Assembly (NCBI RefSeq): GCF_916618955.1 | Contig: NZ_OU745390.1 | Span: forward strand, 3,472,001-3,536,000 | DNA length: 64,000 nucleotides | Direction: 5' to 3' | From: Pseudomonas sp. Marseille-Q3773 | GTDB lineage: Bacteria; Pseudomonadota; Gammaproteobacteria; Pseudomonadales; Pseudomonadaceae | Shown: in pieces, positions 8,436-18,339 of the stretch | Position numbering within the stretch: the first letter of the stretch is position 1 | How the letters are laid out: each line of letters starts with the position of its first letter | Position numbers and translations under genes: made by a program | The notes under the pieces: model-generated | What the model was told of the DNA's origin: nothing | The model's database searches: none | The model's input: only the letters and a program-made list of their open reading frames with translations

Positions 8436-9572
8436 TCACACCCCCGGTTCGCGGTAGCCGTACTCGCGGCAACCTTCCCAGCCGATTCCGCTTTGCGCGG
8501 TATGGCGCAGCAACCAGTCCAACGCCGGTTGTGCCTTGGGCAGGCTGTCGTGGAACTGGATAACGCCCTTGCGCCACAGCAGCATCAAGGTCAGCACCCG
8601 CTGCGCCGAGGCTTGCGCCGTCAGTGCCCCGTCATCCTGGGCATCGATGTCCCACAGCGATACCCACAGTTGCTGGCTGGCCATGAACCCCTCGCCGTCG
8701 CCGCGGCGTTGCCCGTAAGGCGGGCGGAACAACGGCACGTACTGCTGCGGCAGGTCGGCCTGCACCCGCGCCTGGCTGCGCCGCAGCGAGTCCTGCCAGC
8801 CGGTCCACTGCGCATGGGAGCGGTATTCCCAGCCCTGGATGCCCACACACTGGCCGCCATAAAGCTGCCGCAAGGCACTTGCCGAACCGACGTCGCGGCG
8901 TTGTTGCAGGCGGTTGCCCAGCACGAAAAACGTTCCTGCAAGCTTCTGTCGGCGCAGGTAGGTGGCCAGCTGGTCGGTAGGGCCGCCCTGCGGCCCGGGG
9001 CCACCGACGAAGGTCAGCAGGAACATGCGGTCGTTCAGTTCATCGCCATTGCGCTCGCGTGCCGACAGCCGCTCCACCTCGCTGCTAATCTGTGGCAGCA
9101 ACGCGGCCTTGCGCAGTTGTTCGTCGAGGTACTGAACATGGAACTGGTGGCTGGGCTCGATCCATCCGGTGTAGAACGTGCCGACATCGGCTGCGAATGT
9201 CGCCGCCTGGGTGCGCAACTCCGCCATCGACGTAACCGGGTAGCAGAACGACGCATCCTGCTCGCAGCTGCGCTGCGCCTGTTGATAACCTTGCCACAGC
9301 CGCTGCCACATGCGCGCCCTTACCAGGCGCACCTTCTGCATGTTTATCTGCCGCAGCCCCAGCCGGGTCGCCAACGCCGCGTCGTCCAGCAGCTCGCTTT
9401 CGTGCAGCACCTGGGCGAACGAAAGGATTTCCGCCCGCGAGGCCACATCGAACAGCGCCGGGCTGTCCAGCTGCTCGGGCCAGAGGCTGCGGTCCAGGCT
9501 GACCTGGGGTGACGGGGCGGCCTGCACAGCCAGGCTCAGCAGGCCGGCCAGCAAGGCAGAGGCAATGCGCAC
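8436..9572 (-). CDS. Polysaccharide deacetylase-like protein with altered catalytic motif
   Basis: 378 aa from a GTG start (minus 9572; GGAG 9 nt upstream), giving a signal peptide (VRIASALLAGLLSLAVQAAPS). Residues ~40-180 are helical and unassigned. The C-terminal half resembles a NodB carbohydrate-esterase-4 domain: LLTFVGGPGPQGGPTDQLA at motif 1, TFFVLGNRLQ, RPPYG at motif 3, SLWDIDAQD at motif 4 and VIQFHDSLP at motif 5. In active enzymes motif 1 reads T-F-D-D-G-P and supplies the catalytic base and a metal-binding Asp. Here both aspartates are replaced (FVGGP). It may be inactive or changed in function. It lies between phoH and yaaA, near the alginate operon, but is separately transcribed. 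Confidence 0.8.
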   Translation of the reverse strand: MRIASALLAGLLSLAVQAAPSPQVSLDRSLWPEQLDSPALFDVASRAEILSFAQVLHESELLDDAALATRLGLRQINMQKVRLVRARMWQRLWQGYQQAQRSCEQDASFCYPVTSMAELRTQAATFAADVGTFYTGWIEPSHQFHVQYLDEQLRKAALLPQISSEVERLSARERNGDELNDRMFLLTFVGGPGPQGGPTDQLATYLRRQKLAGTFFVLGNRLQQRRDVGSASALRQLYGGQCVGIQGWEYRSHAQWTGWQDSLRRSQARVQADLPQQYVPLFRPPYGQRRGDGEGFMASQQLWVSLWDIDAQDDGALTAQASAQRVLTLMLLWRKGVIQFHDSLPKAQPALDWLLRHTAQSGIGWEGCREYGYREPGV

Positions 9573-9709
9573 GGTTGAAAGCTCCGCAACGGCGAAACGC
9601 GCACTATAGCGCCTGCTTCGGCCATGGTCTGTGACTATCGTCGCCATAGTTTGGACTTGCACCGCCCAGCCCGTAGAATTCCCGGCCAACGATGCCAGGA
9701 GCCGACCCG

Positions 9710-10489
9710 ATGCTGACGGTGATTTCCCCCGCCAAGACCCTCGACTACGACACCCCGCCGGTGACCGAGCGTTACACCTTGCCCCAGTACCTGGACGACT
9801 CCCAGGAATTGATCCGCCAACTGCGCGACTTGTCGCCGGCGCAGATCAGCGAACTGATGCACCTGTCCGACAAACTGGCTGGCCTGAATGCCGCGCGTTT
9901 TGGTAGCTGGACCCCGGACTTCACCCCGGCCAATGCCAAGCAGGCACTGCTGGCGTTCAAGGGCGACGTGTATACCGGCCTCGATGCCGAAAGCCTTGGC
10001 GAGGACGACTTCAGCTACGCCCAGGAACACCTGCGCATGCTTTCCGGCCTGTATGGCCTGCTGCGTCCGCTTGACCTGATGCAGCCTTATCGCCTGGAGA
10101 TGGGCACCAGGCTCGCCAATGCCCGCGGCAAGGACTTGTACGCGTTCTGGGGCACGCGCATCAGCGAATGGTTAAACCAGGCCTTGACCGATCAAGGTGA
10201 TGACCTGCTGTTGAACCTGGCCAGCAACGAGTATTTCAGCGCGGTGAAACGCAGCGCGCTCAAGGCCCGGGTGATCGATGTCGACTTCAAGGACTTGAAG
10301 AATGGCCAGTACAAGATCATCAGCTTCTACGCCAAGAAGGCGCGGGGGATGATGAGCCGCTTCGTGATCCAGCAGCGTATCAATGACCCGGAGCAGCTCA
10401 AGCAGTTCGACGTGCAGGGGTACTACTACAGTGCCGAGCAGTCGAAGCCGGACCACCTGGTATTCCTGCGCGACCACCCGGGCGAGTAG
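9710..10489 (+). CDS. yaaA: Peroxide stress protein YaaA
   Basis: DUF328/UPF0246 family protein, 259 aa, the usual length. In E. coli YaaA lowers free iron and limits DNA damage during hydrogen peroxide stress. The start is the ATG with AGGAG 8 nt upstream; an ATG 18 bp earlier is less likely. Family markers: [14 protein letters not shown] at the N-terminus, [26 protein letters not shown] near residue 175 and [30 protein letters not shown]. No signal peptide. Transcribed toward the alginate operon but separated from algD by 826 bp. Confidence 0.92.
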   Translation: MLTVISPAKTLDYDTPPVTERYTLPQYLDDSQELIRQLRDLSPAQISELMHLSDKLAGLNAARFGSWTPDFTPANAKQALLAFKGDVYTGLDAESLGEDDFSYAQEHLRMLSGLYGLLRPLDLMQPYRLEMGTRLANARGKDLYAFWGTRISEWLNQALTDQGDDLLLNLASNEYFSAVKRSALKARVIDVDFKDLKNGQYKIISFYAKKARGMMSRFVIQQRINDPEQLKQFDVQGYYYSAEQSKPDHLVFLRDHPGE

Positions 10490-10671
10490 GCCGGCAAGCG
10501 CAATTTTCCTGGAGGAGTGGTCCTTACGCGACACAAGGCCGCTCCTGCCAGAAATAACCCCCCTCCTCGACCGCTTCCGCCCTGCAACAGGGCACGCTTC
10601 ATATCGCCATTACGCCACAAAATCGACGTCAATAAACCGTCTTCACAGGTTCTATAGCTAAACGCCATAAG

Positions 10672-10680
10672 ACCGTTCGT
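10672..10680 (+). promoter_or_regulatory. AlgR-like binding site
   Basis: ACCGTTCGT matches the core of the AlgR box (ACCGTTCGTC) described for P. aeruginosa algD. It lies about 170-180 bp upstream of the predicted AlgU promoter -35 element. A single exact 9-mer is suggestive, not proof. Confidence 0.45.
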
Positions 10681-10848
10681 AGTTTTTTGACGAATTTTTC
10701 AAAATTTTTTTCGATGCTGGCACAAAAATATCTCGCAACAGTTTCGCCCTTTATATATCGGGGCGAAACCCCTGCGTGCTATCAAATTGAAATCTGGCCT
10801 CCACTGAAAAAATATTTAGAAATCTTTCATCCGCGTCGAACCACCCAG

Positions 10849-10876
10849 GAACTTCTGCTACGAGCCATCGCTCATA
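10849..10876 (+). promoter_or_regulatory. AlgU (sigma-22) promoter of algD (predicted)
   Basis: GAACTT at 10849-10854, a 17-nt spacer, then TCATA at 10872-10876. This is the same layout as the P. aeruginosa algD promoter (GAACTT-N17-TCCTA) recognised by the envelope-stress sigma factor AlgU/AlgT. Transcription would begin near 10883 and leave a leader of about 430 nt. Confidence 0.7.
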
Positions 10877-11315
10877 GTGCCGTAACGATTTTCCTGCCCA
10901 CGGGCTGTGAGAGATGACTTACAGGTGACAACAGCAGGTATCCACTGCCTGCCTCGATAACTTCGACAGGAATCACGGGAACCCCCGAAGCCCCTGTCCA
11001 CGCAGGAGAGACGCGTCCTTACAATTCGTCCTAGTGGTTGATTTCAAAGGATTTATCCACTTGAAAAAACAAGCACAGCAACGCGCCATGTAGCGCATTG
11101 CAATAAAGACGGCTGCATTCCAGGGCACGTTTTTTAATTAATGGCTTTTTACTGCCACATTTGAGTGCATAACTTTTTGCGCTCCGGATTTATTTTGCCT
11201 GCGCTCGGCGAAGTGTGCACTCGCCATGTATCCGTGCGCCTGAAAACTGTTGTTAATCAACCCAGTCCGGCTCTCTGCGGAGATGTCGACGTGATAAACA
11301 CATGAGGTGATAGCG

Positions 11316-12632
11316 ATGCGTATCAGCATCTTTGGTTTGGGTTATGTGGGTGCAGTCTGTGCAGGCTGCCTGACGGCGCGAGGCCATGAAGTGATCGGTG
11401 TGGACGTGTCCAGCACCAAGATCGACCTGATCAATCAGGGCAAGTCGCCCATCGTCGAACCTGGCCTGGAAGCACTGCTGCAACAAGGCATCGCCAATGG
11501 CCGTCTGCGCGGTACCACCGACTTCGCCGAAGCCATCCGTGCCAGCGACGTGTCGATGATCTGCGTGGGTACCCCGAGCAAGAAGAACGGCGATCTGGGC
11601 CTCGAGTACATCGAGTCGGTGTGCCGCGAAATCGGCTACGTGCTGCGTGACAGCGACCGTCGCCACACCATCGTGGTGCGCAGCACAGTGCTGCCGGGTA
11701 CCGTGAAGAACGTGGTGATCCCGATCCTCGAAGACTGCTCGGGCAAGAAGGCCGGTGTCGACTTCGGCGTTGCAGTGAACCCGGAGTTCCTGCGTGAAAG
11801 CACCGCGATCAAGGACTACGACCACCCGCCAATGACCGTCATCGGTGAACTGGACAGCGCCAGCGGCGACATCCTGCAAGCGCTGTACGAAGAGCTCGAT
11901 GCACCGATCATCCGCAAGCCGATCGAAGTGGCCGAGATGATCAAGTACACCTGCAACGTGTGGCACGCCACCAAGGTCACCTTTGCCAACGAAATCGGCA
12001 ACATCGCCAAGGCTGTAGGCGTGGATGGCCGTGAAGTGATGGACGTGGTGTGCCAGGACAAGGTGCTCAACCTGTCCCAGTACTACATGCGCCCTGGCTT
12101 CGCCTTTGGCGGCTCGTGCCTGCCGAAGGACGTGCGCGCCCTCACCTACCGCGCCGCCAGCCTCGATGTCCGCGCACCGCTGCTCGACTCGCTGATGCGC
12201 AGTAACGAATCGCAGGTGCAGAACGCCTTCGAGCTGATCGAAGCGCACGACAAGCGCAAGGTCGCCCTGCTGGGCCTGAGCTTCAAGGCCGGCACCGACG
12301 ACCTGCGCGAAAGCCCGCTGGTGGAACTGGCCGAGCGCCTGATCGGCAAAGGCTACCAGCTGGACATCTACGACGAGAACGTCCAGTACGCCCGTGTCCA
12401 CGGCGCCAACAAGGACTACATCGAGTCGAAGATCCCGCACGTGTCGTCGCTGCTCAACGCCGACTTCCAGAAGGTCATCGACAACGCTGACATCATCGTC
12501 CTGGGCAACCGTGACGAGCAGTTCCGCGCACTTGCCGAGCAGGCGCCGGCCGGCAAGCACGTGATCGACCTGGTCGGCTTCATGAGCAAGCCAACCTGCG
12601 CGACCAGCCGTACCGAAGGCATCTGCTGGTAA
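11316..12632 (+). CDS. algD: GDP-mannose 6-dehydrogenase AlgD
   Basis: Committing enzyme of alginate synthesis, oxidising GDP-mannose to GDP-mannuronate with two NAD+. 438 aa from the ATG at 11316, preceded by TGAGGTGA; an upstream in-frame start (11307) lacks spacing. The N-terminal Rossmann motif [19 protein letters not shown], the central dimerisation helix region, and the catalytic-cysteine stretch [11 protein letters not shown] near residues 262-272 are all present. A C-terminal UDP/GDP-binding region contains [17 protein letters not shown]. First gene of the twelve-gene alginate operon; cytoplasmic. Regulated by the AlgU-type promoter upstream. Confidence 0.97.
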   Translation: MRISIFGLGYVGAVCAGCLTARGHEVIGVDVSSTKIDLINQGKSPIVEPGLEALLQQGIANGRLRGTTDFAEAIRASDVSMICVGTPSKKNGDLGLEYIESVCREIGYVLRDSDRRHTIVVRSTVLPGTVKNVVIPILEDCSGKKAGVDFGVAVNPEFLRESTAIKDYDHPPMTVIGELDSASGDILQALYEELDAPIIRKPIEVAEMIKYTCNVWHATKVTFANEIGNIAKAVGVDGREVMDVVCQDKVLNLSQYYMRPGFAFGGSCLPKDVRALTYRAASLDVRAPLLDSLMRSNESQVQNAFELIEAHDKRKVALLGLSFKAGTDDLRESPLVELAERLIGKGYQLDIYDENVQYARVHGANKDYIESKIPHVSSLLNADFQKVIDNADIIVLGNRDEQFRALAEQAPAGKHVIDLVGFMSKPTCATSRTEGICW

Positions 12633-12717
12633 CAGCTGGACCGGCGGCGCAGCTGCTGGCCACCACGGTGGCAGCTGCGTCGCCCCCCCTTTCCCGAATT
12701 CTCGACGGATGCTGAAC

Positions 12718-14199
12718 ATGCAAAGGCTCCAGACAGTGCTGTTGCAGTGCGCCGGGTGGCTGCTCTACATGAGCCTGCTCATGCTGATCGCCCTGGCCCT
12801 GCCAGCCGATATCTTCGACTCGCAGTCGAAGCACTTCATCTTCCTGGTCGGCGCAGTCGGCATCTGGCGCTATTCCATGGGCGCCACCCATTTCATTCGC
12901 GGCATGATCTTCCTCTACGGCGTGTACCCGTACCTGCGTCGCAAGGTGCAGAAAATGGGCAGTGCCGCCGACCCGTCGCACGTGTACCTGATGGTGACCA
13001 GCTTCCGTATCGAAGCCCTGACCACCGCCCAGGTGTACAGCTCGGTGATCCGCGAGGCGATCAACTGTGGCTTCCCCACTACCGTGGTCTGCTCGCTGGT
13101 GGAGATGTCGGACGAACTGCTGGTGAAAAGCCTGTGGGCCAAATATAACCCACCAGCTCACGTCAAACTGGACATCGTGCGCATCGCCGGTACCGGCAAG
13201 CGTGACGGCCTGGCCTATGGCTTCCGTGCCATCTCGCGCATGCTGCCGGACGACAACGCCGTGGTGGCGGTGATCGACGGTGACACCGTGCTGGGCGACG
13301 GCGTGGTGCGCAAGACCGTGCCGTGGTTCAAGCTGTTCCCCAACGTCGGCGGCCTGACCACCAACGAGTTCTGCGAAGTGCGTGGCGGCTACATCATGAG
13401 CGAGTGGCACAAGCTGCGCTTCGCCCAGCGTCATATCAACATGTGCTCGATGGCCCTGTCCAAGCGCGTGCTGACCATGACCGGGCGCATGTCGATGTTC
13501 CGCGCCAGCGTGGTGACCAACCCGGAATTCATCGCCGATGTCGAAAGCGACTCGCTGATGCACTGGCGCCTGGGCCGCTTCAAGTTCCTCACCGGTGACG
13601 ACAAGTCCAGCTGGTTCAGCCTGATGCGCCTGGGTTACGACACCTTCTACGTGCCGGACGCCGCCATCAACACAGTCGAGCACCCGCCGGAGAAGAGCTT
13701 CTTCAAGGCCAGCCGCAAGCTGATGTACCGCTGGTACGGCAACAACCTGCGGCAGAACTCCCGTGCGCTGGGCCTGGGCCTGGGCCGCCTGGGGCTGTTC
13801 ACCAGCATCGTGCTGTTCGACCAGCGCGTGTCGATGTGGACCAGCCTGCTGGGCCTGACCGTGGCGGTAATCGCCAGCCTCAAGTTCGGCATGGGCTACC
13901 TGCTGGTGTACCTGCTGTGGATCGGCATCACCCGCCTGATCCTCACCATCATGCTGCTGTGCTCCGGCCACAACGTCGGCCCGGCCTACCCGCTGATCCT
14001 CTATTACAACCAGATCATCGGCGCGCTGATGAAGATCTACGTGTTCTTCCGCCTCGACAAGCAGTCCTGGACGCGTCAGCCCACTGCCCTCAAGCGTGAC
14101 CTCGCCAGCTTTCAACAATGGTTCAACACCTGGTCCTCGCGGACCATGACCTTCTCGGCTGCCAGCATCTTCGTTGCTGTGCTGTTCATGGTCGTGTGA
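12718..14199 (+). CDS. alg8: Alginate polymerase glycosyltransferase Alg8
   Basis: Inner-membrane family-2 glycosyltransferase that polymerises mannuronate from GDP-mannuronate. 493 aa from the ATG at 12718, which has ACGGA about 8 nt upstream; another in-frame ATG at 12709 is possible. Two N-terminal membrane helices (residues ~10-30 and ~38-70) precede the catalytic domain with DGD at 187-189 and TGDD later. The QxxRW-like position reads KLMYRWYG. C-terminal membrane helices follow (~370-450). It partners with Alg44 for c-di-GMP-dependent activity. A run of C residues lies in the 85-bp gap after algD. Confidence 0.95.
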   Translation: MQRLQTVLLQCAGWLLYMSLLMLIALALPADIFDSQSKHFIFLVGAVGIWRYSMGATHFIRGMIFLYGVYPYLRRKVQKMGSAADPSHVYLMVTSFRIEALTTAQVYSSVIREAINCGFPTTVVCSLVEMSDELLVKSLWAKYNPPAHVKLDIVRIAGTGKRDGLAYGFRAISRMLPDDNAVVAVIDGDTVLGDGVVRKTVPWFKLFPNVGGLTTNEFCEVRGGYIMSEWHKLRFAQRHINMCSMALSKRVLTMTGRMSMFRASVVTNPEFIADVESDSLMHWRLGRFKFLTGDDKSSWFSLMRLGYDTFYVPDAAINTVEHPPEKSFFKASRKLMYRWYGNNLRQNSRALGLGLGRLGLFTSIVLFDQRVSMWTSLLGLTVAVIASLKFGMGYLLVYLLWIGITRLILTIMLLCSGHNVGPAYPLILYYNQIIGALMKIYVFFRLDKQSWTRQPTALKRDLASFQQWFNTWSSRTMTFSAASIFVAVLFMVV

Positions 14200-14235
14200 G
14201 CCCAACCCGGATCGGAACTAACAGGAACAAACCAC

Positions 14236-15402
14236 ATGAATACCGCCGTGAACGTCAACGTCGTGCATGAGTCCGAAGCCCAGCGCCAGCATGCCCGGGT
14301 TCGCATCCCCGCCAAGCTGCGCTTCCTCGACGCCCAGCGCCAGGCCCACGATGTGAAGGTCGACGACCTCTCCGCTGGTGGCCTGAGCTTCCACACCAAG
14401 CAACCACTGTCGGTCGGCGACGTGCTGCGCGGACGGCTGCAGTTCACGGTCGACAACCTCGGCCTGTCGATGGACATCGAGTTCCAGGTGCGCTCCTACC
14501 ACCCGGACAGCGGTCGTACCGGCGCGCAGTTCCAGAACCTCGAGCCACGCGACATCGCCACGCTGCGGCACATCATCACCACGCACCTGTCGGGTGAGCT
14601 GATCAGCGTCGGCGACGTGCTCAGCACCCTGCAACGCGACAACTTCACCAAGGCACGCAAACAGAAGGACGGCGGCAGCGGCCTGAGCGCCTTCGGCCGC
14701 CTCAAGGCAGTCACCGTCACCCTCGGCGTGTTCGTGGTCGGCGTCGCCGCCTTCGGCTTTGTCGCCAAGTCGCTGTACGGCATGTACTTCGTCAGCCACG
14801 CCGAGGCCGGCGTGGTGGCGGTGCCTACCACCAACATCACCATGCCCCGCGACGGCACCGTGAGCAGCCTGGTCGACAGCGGTGGAATGATTGCCAAAGG
14901 TGCACCACTGGCCACCTTCAGCACCAGCATGCTGGACATGCTCAAGGGCAACCTGGAAGACGCACAGCTGGAGCCGGCCAAGATCGAAGAACTGTTCGGC
15001 AAGCAGCTGTCCGGCACCCTCACCAGCCCCTGCGATTGCGTGGTCGCCCGCCAGCTGGTGGACAACGGCCAGTACGCGGCCAAGGGCCAGCCGATCTTCC
15101 AGCTGATCCCGCGCACCACCAACCCGATGGTCGAGGCGCGCTTCAGCTACCGCCAGTTCGACGAGGTCAAGCCAGGTACCCGGGTCAACTTCCAGGTGGC
15201 CGGCGAAGACGAAGTGCGCACCGGCCAGATCGTCAGCAGCGCCAGCCTCAACAGCGACGACCTGGCCTCCGACATCCGTGTGCAGATCAAGCCCGACAGC
15301 ACCCTGCCCGCCGAGCTCGCCGGGCGCCCGGCTTCGGTCAACAGCGACCGTGGCCCTTCGCTGAACTGGCTGATCGACAAAGCCATGGCCCGTGGGCTGT
15401 AA
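14236..15402 (+). CDS. alg44: Alginate polymerase c-di-GMP receptor Alg44
   Basis: 388-aa co-polymerase. The cytoplasmic N-terminus is a PilZ domain with the c-di-GMP signature R17xxxR21 (RQHAR) and D44-x-S46-x-x-G49 (DLSAGG), the residues shown to matter in P. aeruginosa. A single membrane helix lies near residues 157-177 (LGVFVVGVAAFGFVAKSLYG). The periplasmic part resembles membrane-fusion adaptors (MPRDGTVSSLVDSGGMIAKGAPL). It follows alg8 by 36 bp and precedes algK by 12 bp. Activates Alg8 when c-di-GMP is high. Confidence 0.95.
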   Translation: MNTAVNVNVVHESEAQRQHARVRIPAKLRFLDAQRQAHDVKVDDLSAGGLSFHTKQPLSVGDVLRGRLQFTVDNLGLSMDIEFQVRSYHPDSGRTGAQFQNLEPRDIATLRHIITTHLSGELISVGDVLSTLQRDNFTKARKQKDGGSGLSAFGRLKAVTVTLGVFVVGVAAFGFVAKSLYGMYFVSHAEAGVVAVPTTNITMPRDGTVSSLVDSGGMIAKGAPLATFSTSMLDMLKGNLEDAQLEPAKIEELFGKQLSGTLTSPCDCVVARQLVDNGQYAAKGQPIFQLIPRTTNPMVEARFSYRQFDEVKPGTRVNFQVAGEDEVRTGQIVSSASLNSDDLASDIRVQIKPDSTLPAELAGRPASVNSDRGPSLNWLIDKAMARGL

Positions 15403-15414
15403 GAGGATCGTCGT

Positions 15415-16842
15415 ATGATTCCCCACAAGAAAAGCGCCAGCCTGGGCCTGTGTGCCCTGGCTGCAGCCATCACCCTGGCCGGCTGTGCCGGCCTGCCTGA
15501 CCAGCGCCTGGCCAATGAAGCCATGAAGCGCGGTGACACGGCATTGGCCGAGCGCAACTACAAGGCACTGGCCGACCTGGGCTACAGCGAAGCGCAAGTG
15601 GGCCTGGCGGACATCAAGGTCGCCACCCGCGACCCGGCAAAAATCAAGGAAGCCGAGGCCACCTACCGCGCCGCGGCGGCGACCTCGCCGCGAGCCCAGG
15701 CGCGCCTTGGCCGCCTCTTGGTGGCCAAGCCCGACAGCAGCCAGGCCGAGCGCGAGGAAGCCGAGACCCTGCTCAAGCAAGCCGCCGCGCAGGGCGAAGG
15801 CAACACCTTGATCCCGCTGGCGATGCTCTACCTGAGCTACCCGCAGAGCTTCCCCAAGGTCAATGCGCAGCAGCAGATCGACCAGTGGCGTGCCGCCGGC
15901 AACCCGGAAGCGGGCCTGGCCCAGATTCTGCTGTATCGCACCCAGGGCACCTATGACCAGCACCTGGCCGAGGTGGAAAAAATCTGCAAGGCCGCCCTCG
16001 ACGCCACCGACATCTGCTACGTCGAACTGGCCACCGTGTACCAGAAGCGTGGCCAGGCCGCCCAGCAGGCTGCCCTGCTCGGCCAGCTCAAGGCTGCCTA
16101 TGCCCGCGGCGCGGTACCGGCCACCCGGGTCGACAGCGTCGCCCGTGTCCTGGCCGACCGCAGCCTGGGCCAGACCGACGAGAAAACCGCCAAGGACCTG
16201 CTCGAGCAGGTAGCCCCGGCCAACCCGGCATCCTGGGTCAGTCTGGCGCAGCTGGTATACGACTTCCCCGAGCTGGGCGATACCGACCAGCTGATGGCCT
16301 ACATCGACAAAGGCCGCGAAGCTGAACAGCCACGCGCCGAACTGTTGCTGGGCCGCCTCTACTACGAAGGCAAGACCCTGCCTGCCGATGCGGAAAAAGC
16401 CGAGCAACACCTGCAGGCCGCCGCCGACGCTGGCGAAGTCAGCGCCCATTACTACCTGGGGCAGCTGTACCGCCGTGGCTACCTGGGCAACGTCGAGCCA
16501 CAGAAGGCCGTCGACCACCTGCTGGCTGCCGCGCGTGGCGGGCAGAACAGCGCCGACTATGCCTTGGCCCAGCTGTTCAGCGAAGGCCACGGTATTCGCC
16601 CGCAACCGGGCAATGCCTGGGTATTCGCCCAGTTGGCCCAGGCCAACCCGACGCCGCAGTCCGCTGAACTGTTGCAGCAACTCGACCAGCAACTCACGCC
16701 TGACCAGCGCAGCCAGGCGCAGACCCTGCTGGCGCAGGAGAAGCAGGCCCGCGGCAGCATGAACCTGGGCGCCAACAGCACCCTGGCCATCGAAGCCCTG
16801 CAAGACGACGAAAAAGAAGTAACCGGTGAGGACTCGCTATGA
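15415..16842 (+). CDS. algK: Alginate biosynthesis lipoprotein AlgK (Sel1/TPR repeats)
   Basis: Outer-membrane lipoprotein that helps assemble the alginate secretion complex and links AlgE with periplasmic partners. 475 aa. Lipobox LAGC puts the lipidated Cys at position 24. The rest is alpha-helical with Sel1/TPR-like repeats, e.g. [26 protein letters not shown] and [26 protein letters not shown]. The stop overlaps the algE start by 4 nt (ATGA), indicating coupling. Confidence 0.95.
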   Translation: MIPHKKSASLGLCALAAAITLAGCAGLPDQRLANEAMKRGDTALAERNYKALADLGYSEAQVGLADIKVATRDPAKIKEAEATYRAAAATSPRAQARLGRLLVAKPDSSQAEREEAETLLKQAAAQGEGNTLIPLAMLYLSYPQSFPKVNAQQQIDQWRAAGNPEAGLAQILLYRTQGTYDQHLAEVEKICKAALDATDICYVELATVYQKRGQAAQQAALLGQLKAAYARGAVPATRVDSVARVLADRSLGQTDEKTAKDLLEQVAPANPASWVSLAQLVYDFPELGDTDQLMAYIDKGREAEQPRAELLLGRLYYEGKTLPADAEKAEQHLQAAADAGEVSAHYYLGQLYRRGYLGNVEPQKAVDHLLAAARGGQNSADYALAQLFSEGHGIRPQPGNAWVFAQLAQANPTPQSAELLQQLDQQLTPDQRSQAQTLLAQEKQARGSMNLGANSTLAIEALQDDEKEVTGEDSL

Positions 16843-18317
16843 CGCTCAATCCCTTCGTGAAAGCCGGCATCGGCCTGAGCTTCGCCCTGCTGTGGTCCTG
16901 CCCGACCCTGGCGGAAATGACCGCTGAAAAGAACTTCGGCCTGGATGTGAAAATCACCGGGCAATCGGAAGACGACCGCGACCTGGGTACCCGCTCTGGC
17001 GGCGACGTCAGCGGCCTGGGCCTGGACCTGCGCCCTTGGGTATATGGCGAGCGCGGCAACTGGAGCGCCTATGCCATGGGCCAGGCCGTCACCGCTACCG
17101 ACACCATTGAAACCGACACCCTGCGCCGGAACGACGACGGCACCACCACCGACACCGCCGCCGACGGCCGCGAGCAGGACAAGAGCTACCTGGCCATGCG
17201 CGAATTCTGGGTCGGCTACAGCGGCCTCACTGCCTACCCCGGCGAGCAGCTGCGTTTCGGTCGCCAGCGCCTGCGCAGCGACGATGGCATGTGGCGTGAC
17301 ACCAACATCGAGGCACTGAACTGGACCTTCGACACCACCCTGCTCAAGGCCGACCTGGGCGTGGCCCAGCGCTTCAGCGAATACCGCACCGACCTCACCG
17401 AGCTGGCCCCCGAAGACAAGGACCGTACGCACATCTACGGCAACGTCGCCACGCAGTGGACCCCTGGCCACTGGGTCGGCGTCCGCGCCCACCACACCCA
17501 TGACGGTGGCAGCCTGAAGAACCCGGGCGAAACCGTCGACGCGCTGGACAAGACCCGCACCGGCGACCTGACCTGGCTGGGCCTGGAAGCCAACAGCGAT
17601 GCCTACAACTGGCGCAACAACCACACCGTCAACTACTGGGGCAGTGTCACCTGGCTGACCGGTGACCGCGACACCCTCAGCAGCCAGGTGGTAGGCGACC
17701 AGACCGTGGCCACCGGCAAGCAGAGCGGCGACGTCAACGCCTGGGCCACCGACCTCGGCATCCGCGTACGCCTCGACCCGCAATGGCAGGTCGGTGCGGC
17801 CTACGCCCGCGGCAGCGGCGGTGGCGGCGATGACGGTTCGAGCAACTACGAGCAGACCGGCCTGGAGAGCAACCGCTCCAACTACACCGGTACCCGTTCG
17901 CGCGTGCACCGCTTCGGTGAAGCCTTCCGTGGCGAGCTGGGCAACCTGCAGGCGGCCACCCTGTTCGCCTCCTGGCAGCTGCGCGACGACTACGACGCCA
18001 GCTTCATCTACCACAAGTTCTGGCGTGTCGATGACAGCCAGAACATCGGCTCCAGCGGCATCAACGCGGTGGTCAACGACAACGGCGTGAATCGCCCACT
18101 GGTCGATGGCGAAAAAGACCTTGGCCAGGAAATGGACGTGGTCGTGACCAAGTACTTCAAGCAAGGCCTGCTGCCGGCTTCGATGAGCCAGGCCATCGAC
18201 GAGCCATCCGCCCTGGTGCGCCTGCGGGCCGGCGTGTTCAAGCCGGGCGACGCCTACGGCAAGGAAGCGGACTCGTACATGCACCGTGCCTTCGTCGACG
18301 TGATCTGGCGCTTCTGA
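16839..18317 (+). CDS. algE: Alginate export outer-membrane porin AlgE
   Basis: 492-aa beta-barrel through which alginate leaves the cell. It has a signal peptide ([25 protein letters not shown]). Alternating-hydrophobicity strands fill the rest, with conserved [23 protein letters not shown] near residues 126-148, and it ends with the outer-membrane signature [11 protein letters not shown] (terminal Phe). Overlaps algK by 4 nt; algG starts 22 bp downstream. Confidence 0.95.
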   Translation: MTLNPFVKAGIGLSFALLWSCPTLAEMTAEKNFGLDVKITGQSEDDRDLGTRSGGDVSGLGLDLRPWVYGERGNWSAYAMGQAVTATDTIETDTLRRNDDGTTTDTAADGREQDKSYLAMREFWVGYSGLTAYPGEQLRFGRQRLRSDDGMWRDTNIEALNWTFDTTLLKADLGVAQRFSEYRTDLTELAPEDKDRTHIYGNVATQWTPGHWVGVRAHHTHDGGSLKNPGETVDALDKTRTGDLTWLGLEANSDAYNWRNNHTVNYWGSVTWLTGDRDTLSSQVVGDQTVATGKQSGDVNAWATDLGIRVRLDPQWQVGAAYARGSGGGGDDGSSNYEQTGLESNRSNYTGTRSRVHRFGEAFRGELGNLQAATLFASWQLRDDYDASFIYHKFWRVDDSQNIGSSGINAVVNDNGVNRPLVDGEKDLGQEMDVVVTKYFKQGLLPASMSQAIDEPSALVRLRAGVFKPGDAYGKEADSYMHRAFVDVIWRF

Positions 18318-18339
18318 GGCCGGTAGGGGACTTACCGTT

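Larger units (their letters stand above)
10490..11315 (+). promoter_or_regulatory. Alginate operon control region (no gene)
   Basis: An 826-bp non-coding stretch, unusually AT-rich for this genome between about 10600 and 11200. The left end has a degenerate REP-like element (10512-10549). The rest holds an AlgR-like box, an AlgU-type promoter and a leader of roughly 430 nt before algD. The leader contains a possible GACAGG/CCTGTC hairpin (10965-10998). Short reading frames here overlap these elements and lack ribosome binding sites. The length and composition match the long, multi-regulator algD promoter known in Pseudomonas. Confidence 0.75.

Noticed and set aside
10687..10917. A 76-codon frame in the algD control region
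   Set aside because: Starts with TTG, lacks a ribosome binding site and overlaps the AlgU promoter.
11138..11329. A minus-strand 63-codon frame at the algD start
   Set aside because: Overlaps the algD ribosome binding site and start; no homology pattern.
12682..12692. Run of C residues between algD and alg8 as a phase-variable tract
   Set aside because: It is non-coding and not placed between promoter elements, so length change would have no clear switch effect.
14218..16803. An 861-codon open frame antisense to alg44 and algK
   Set aside because: Same reason: shadow of GC-rich alg genes with clear function on the plus strand.
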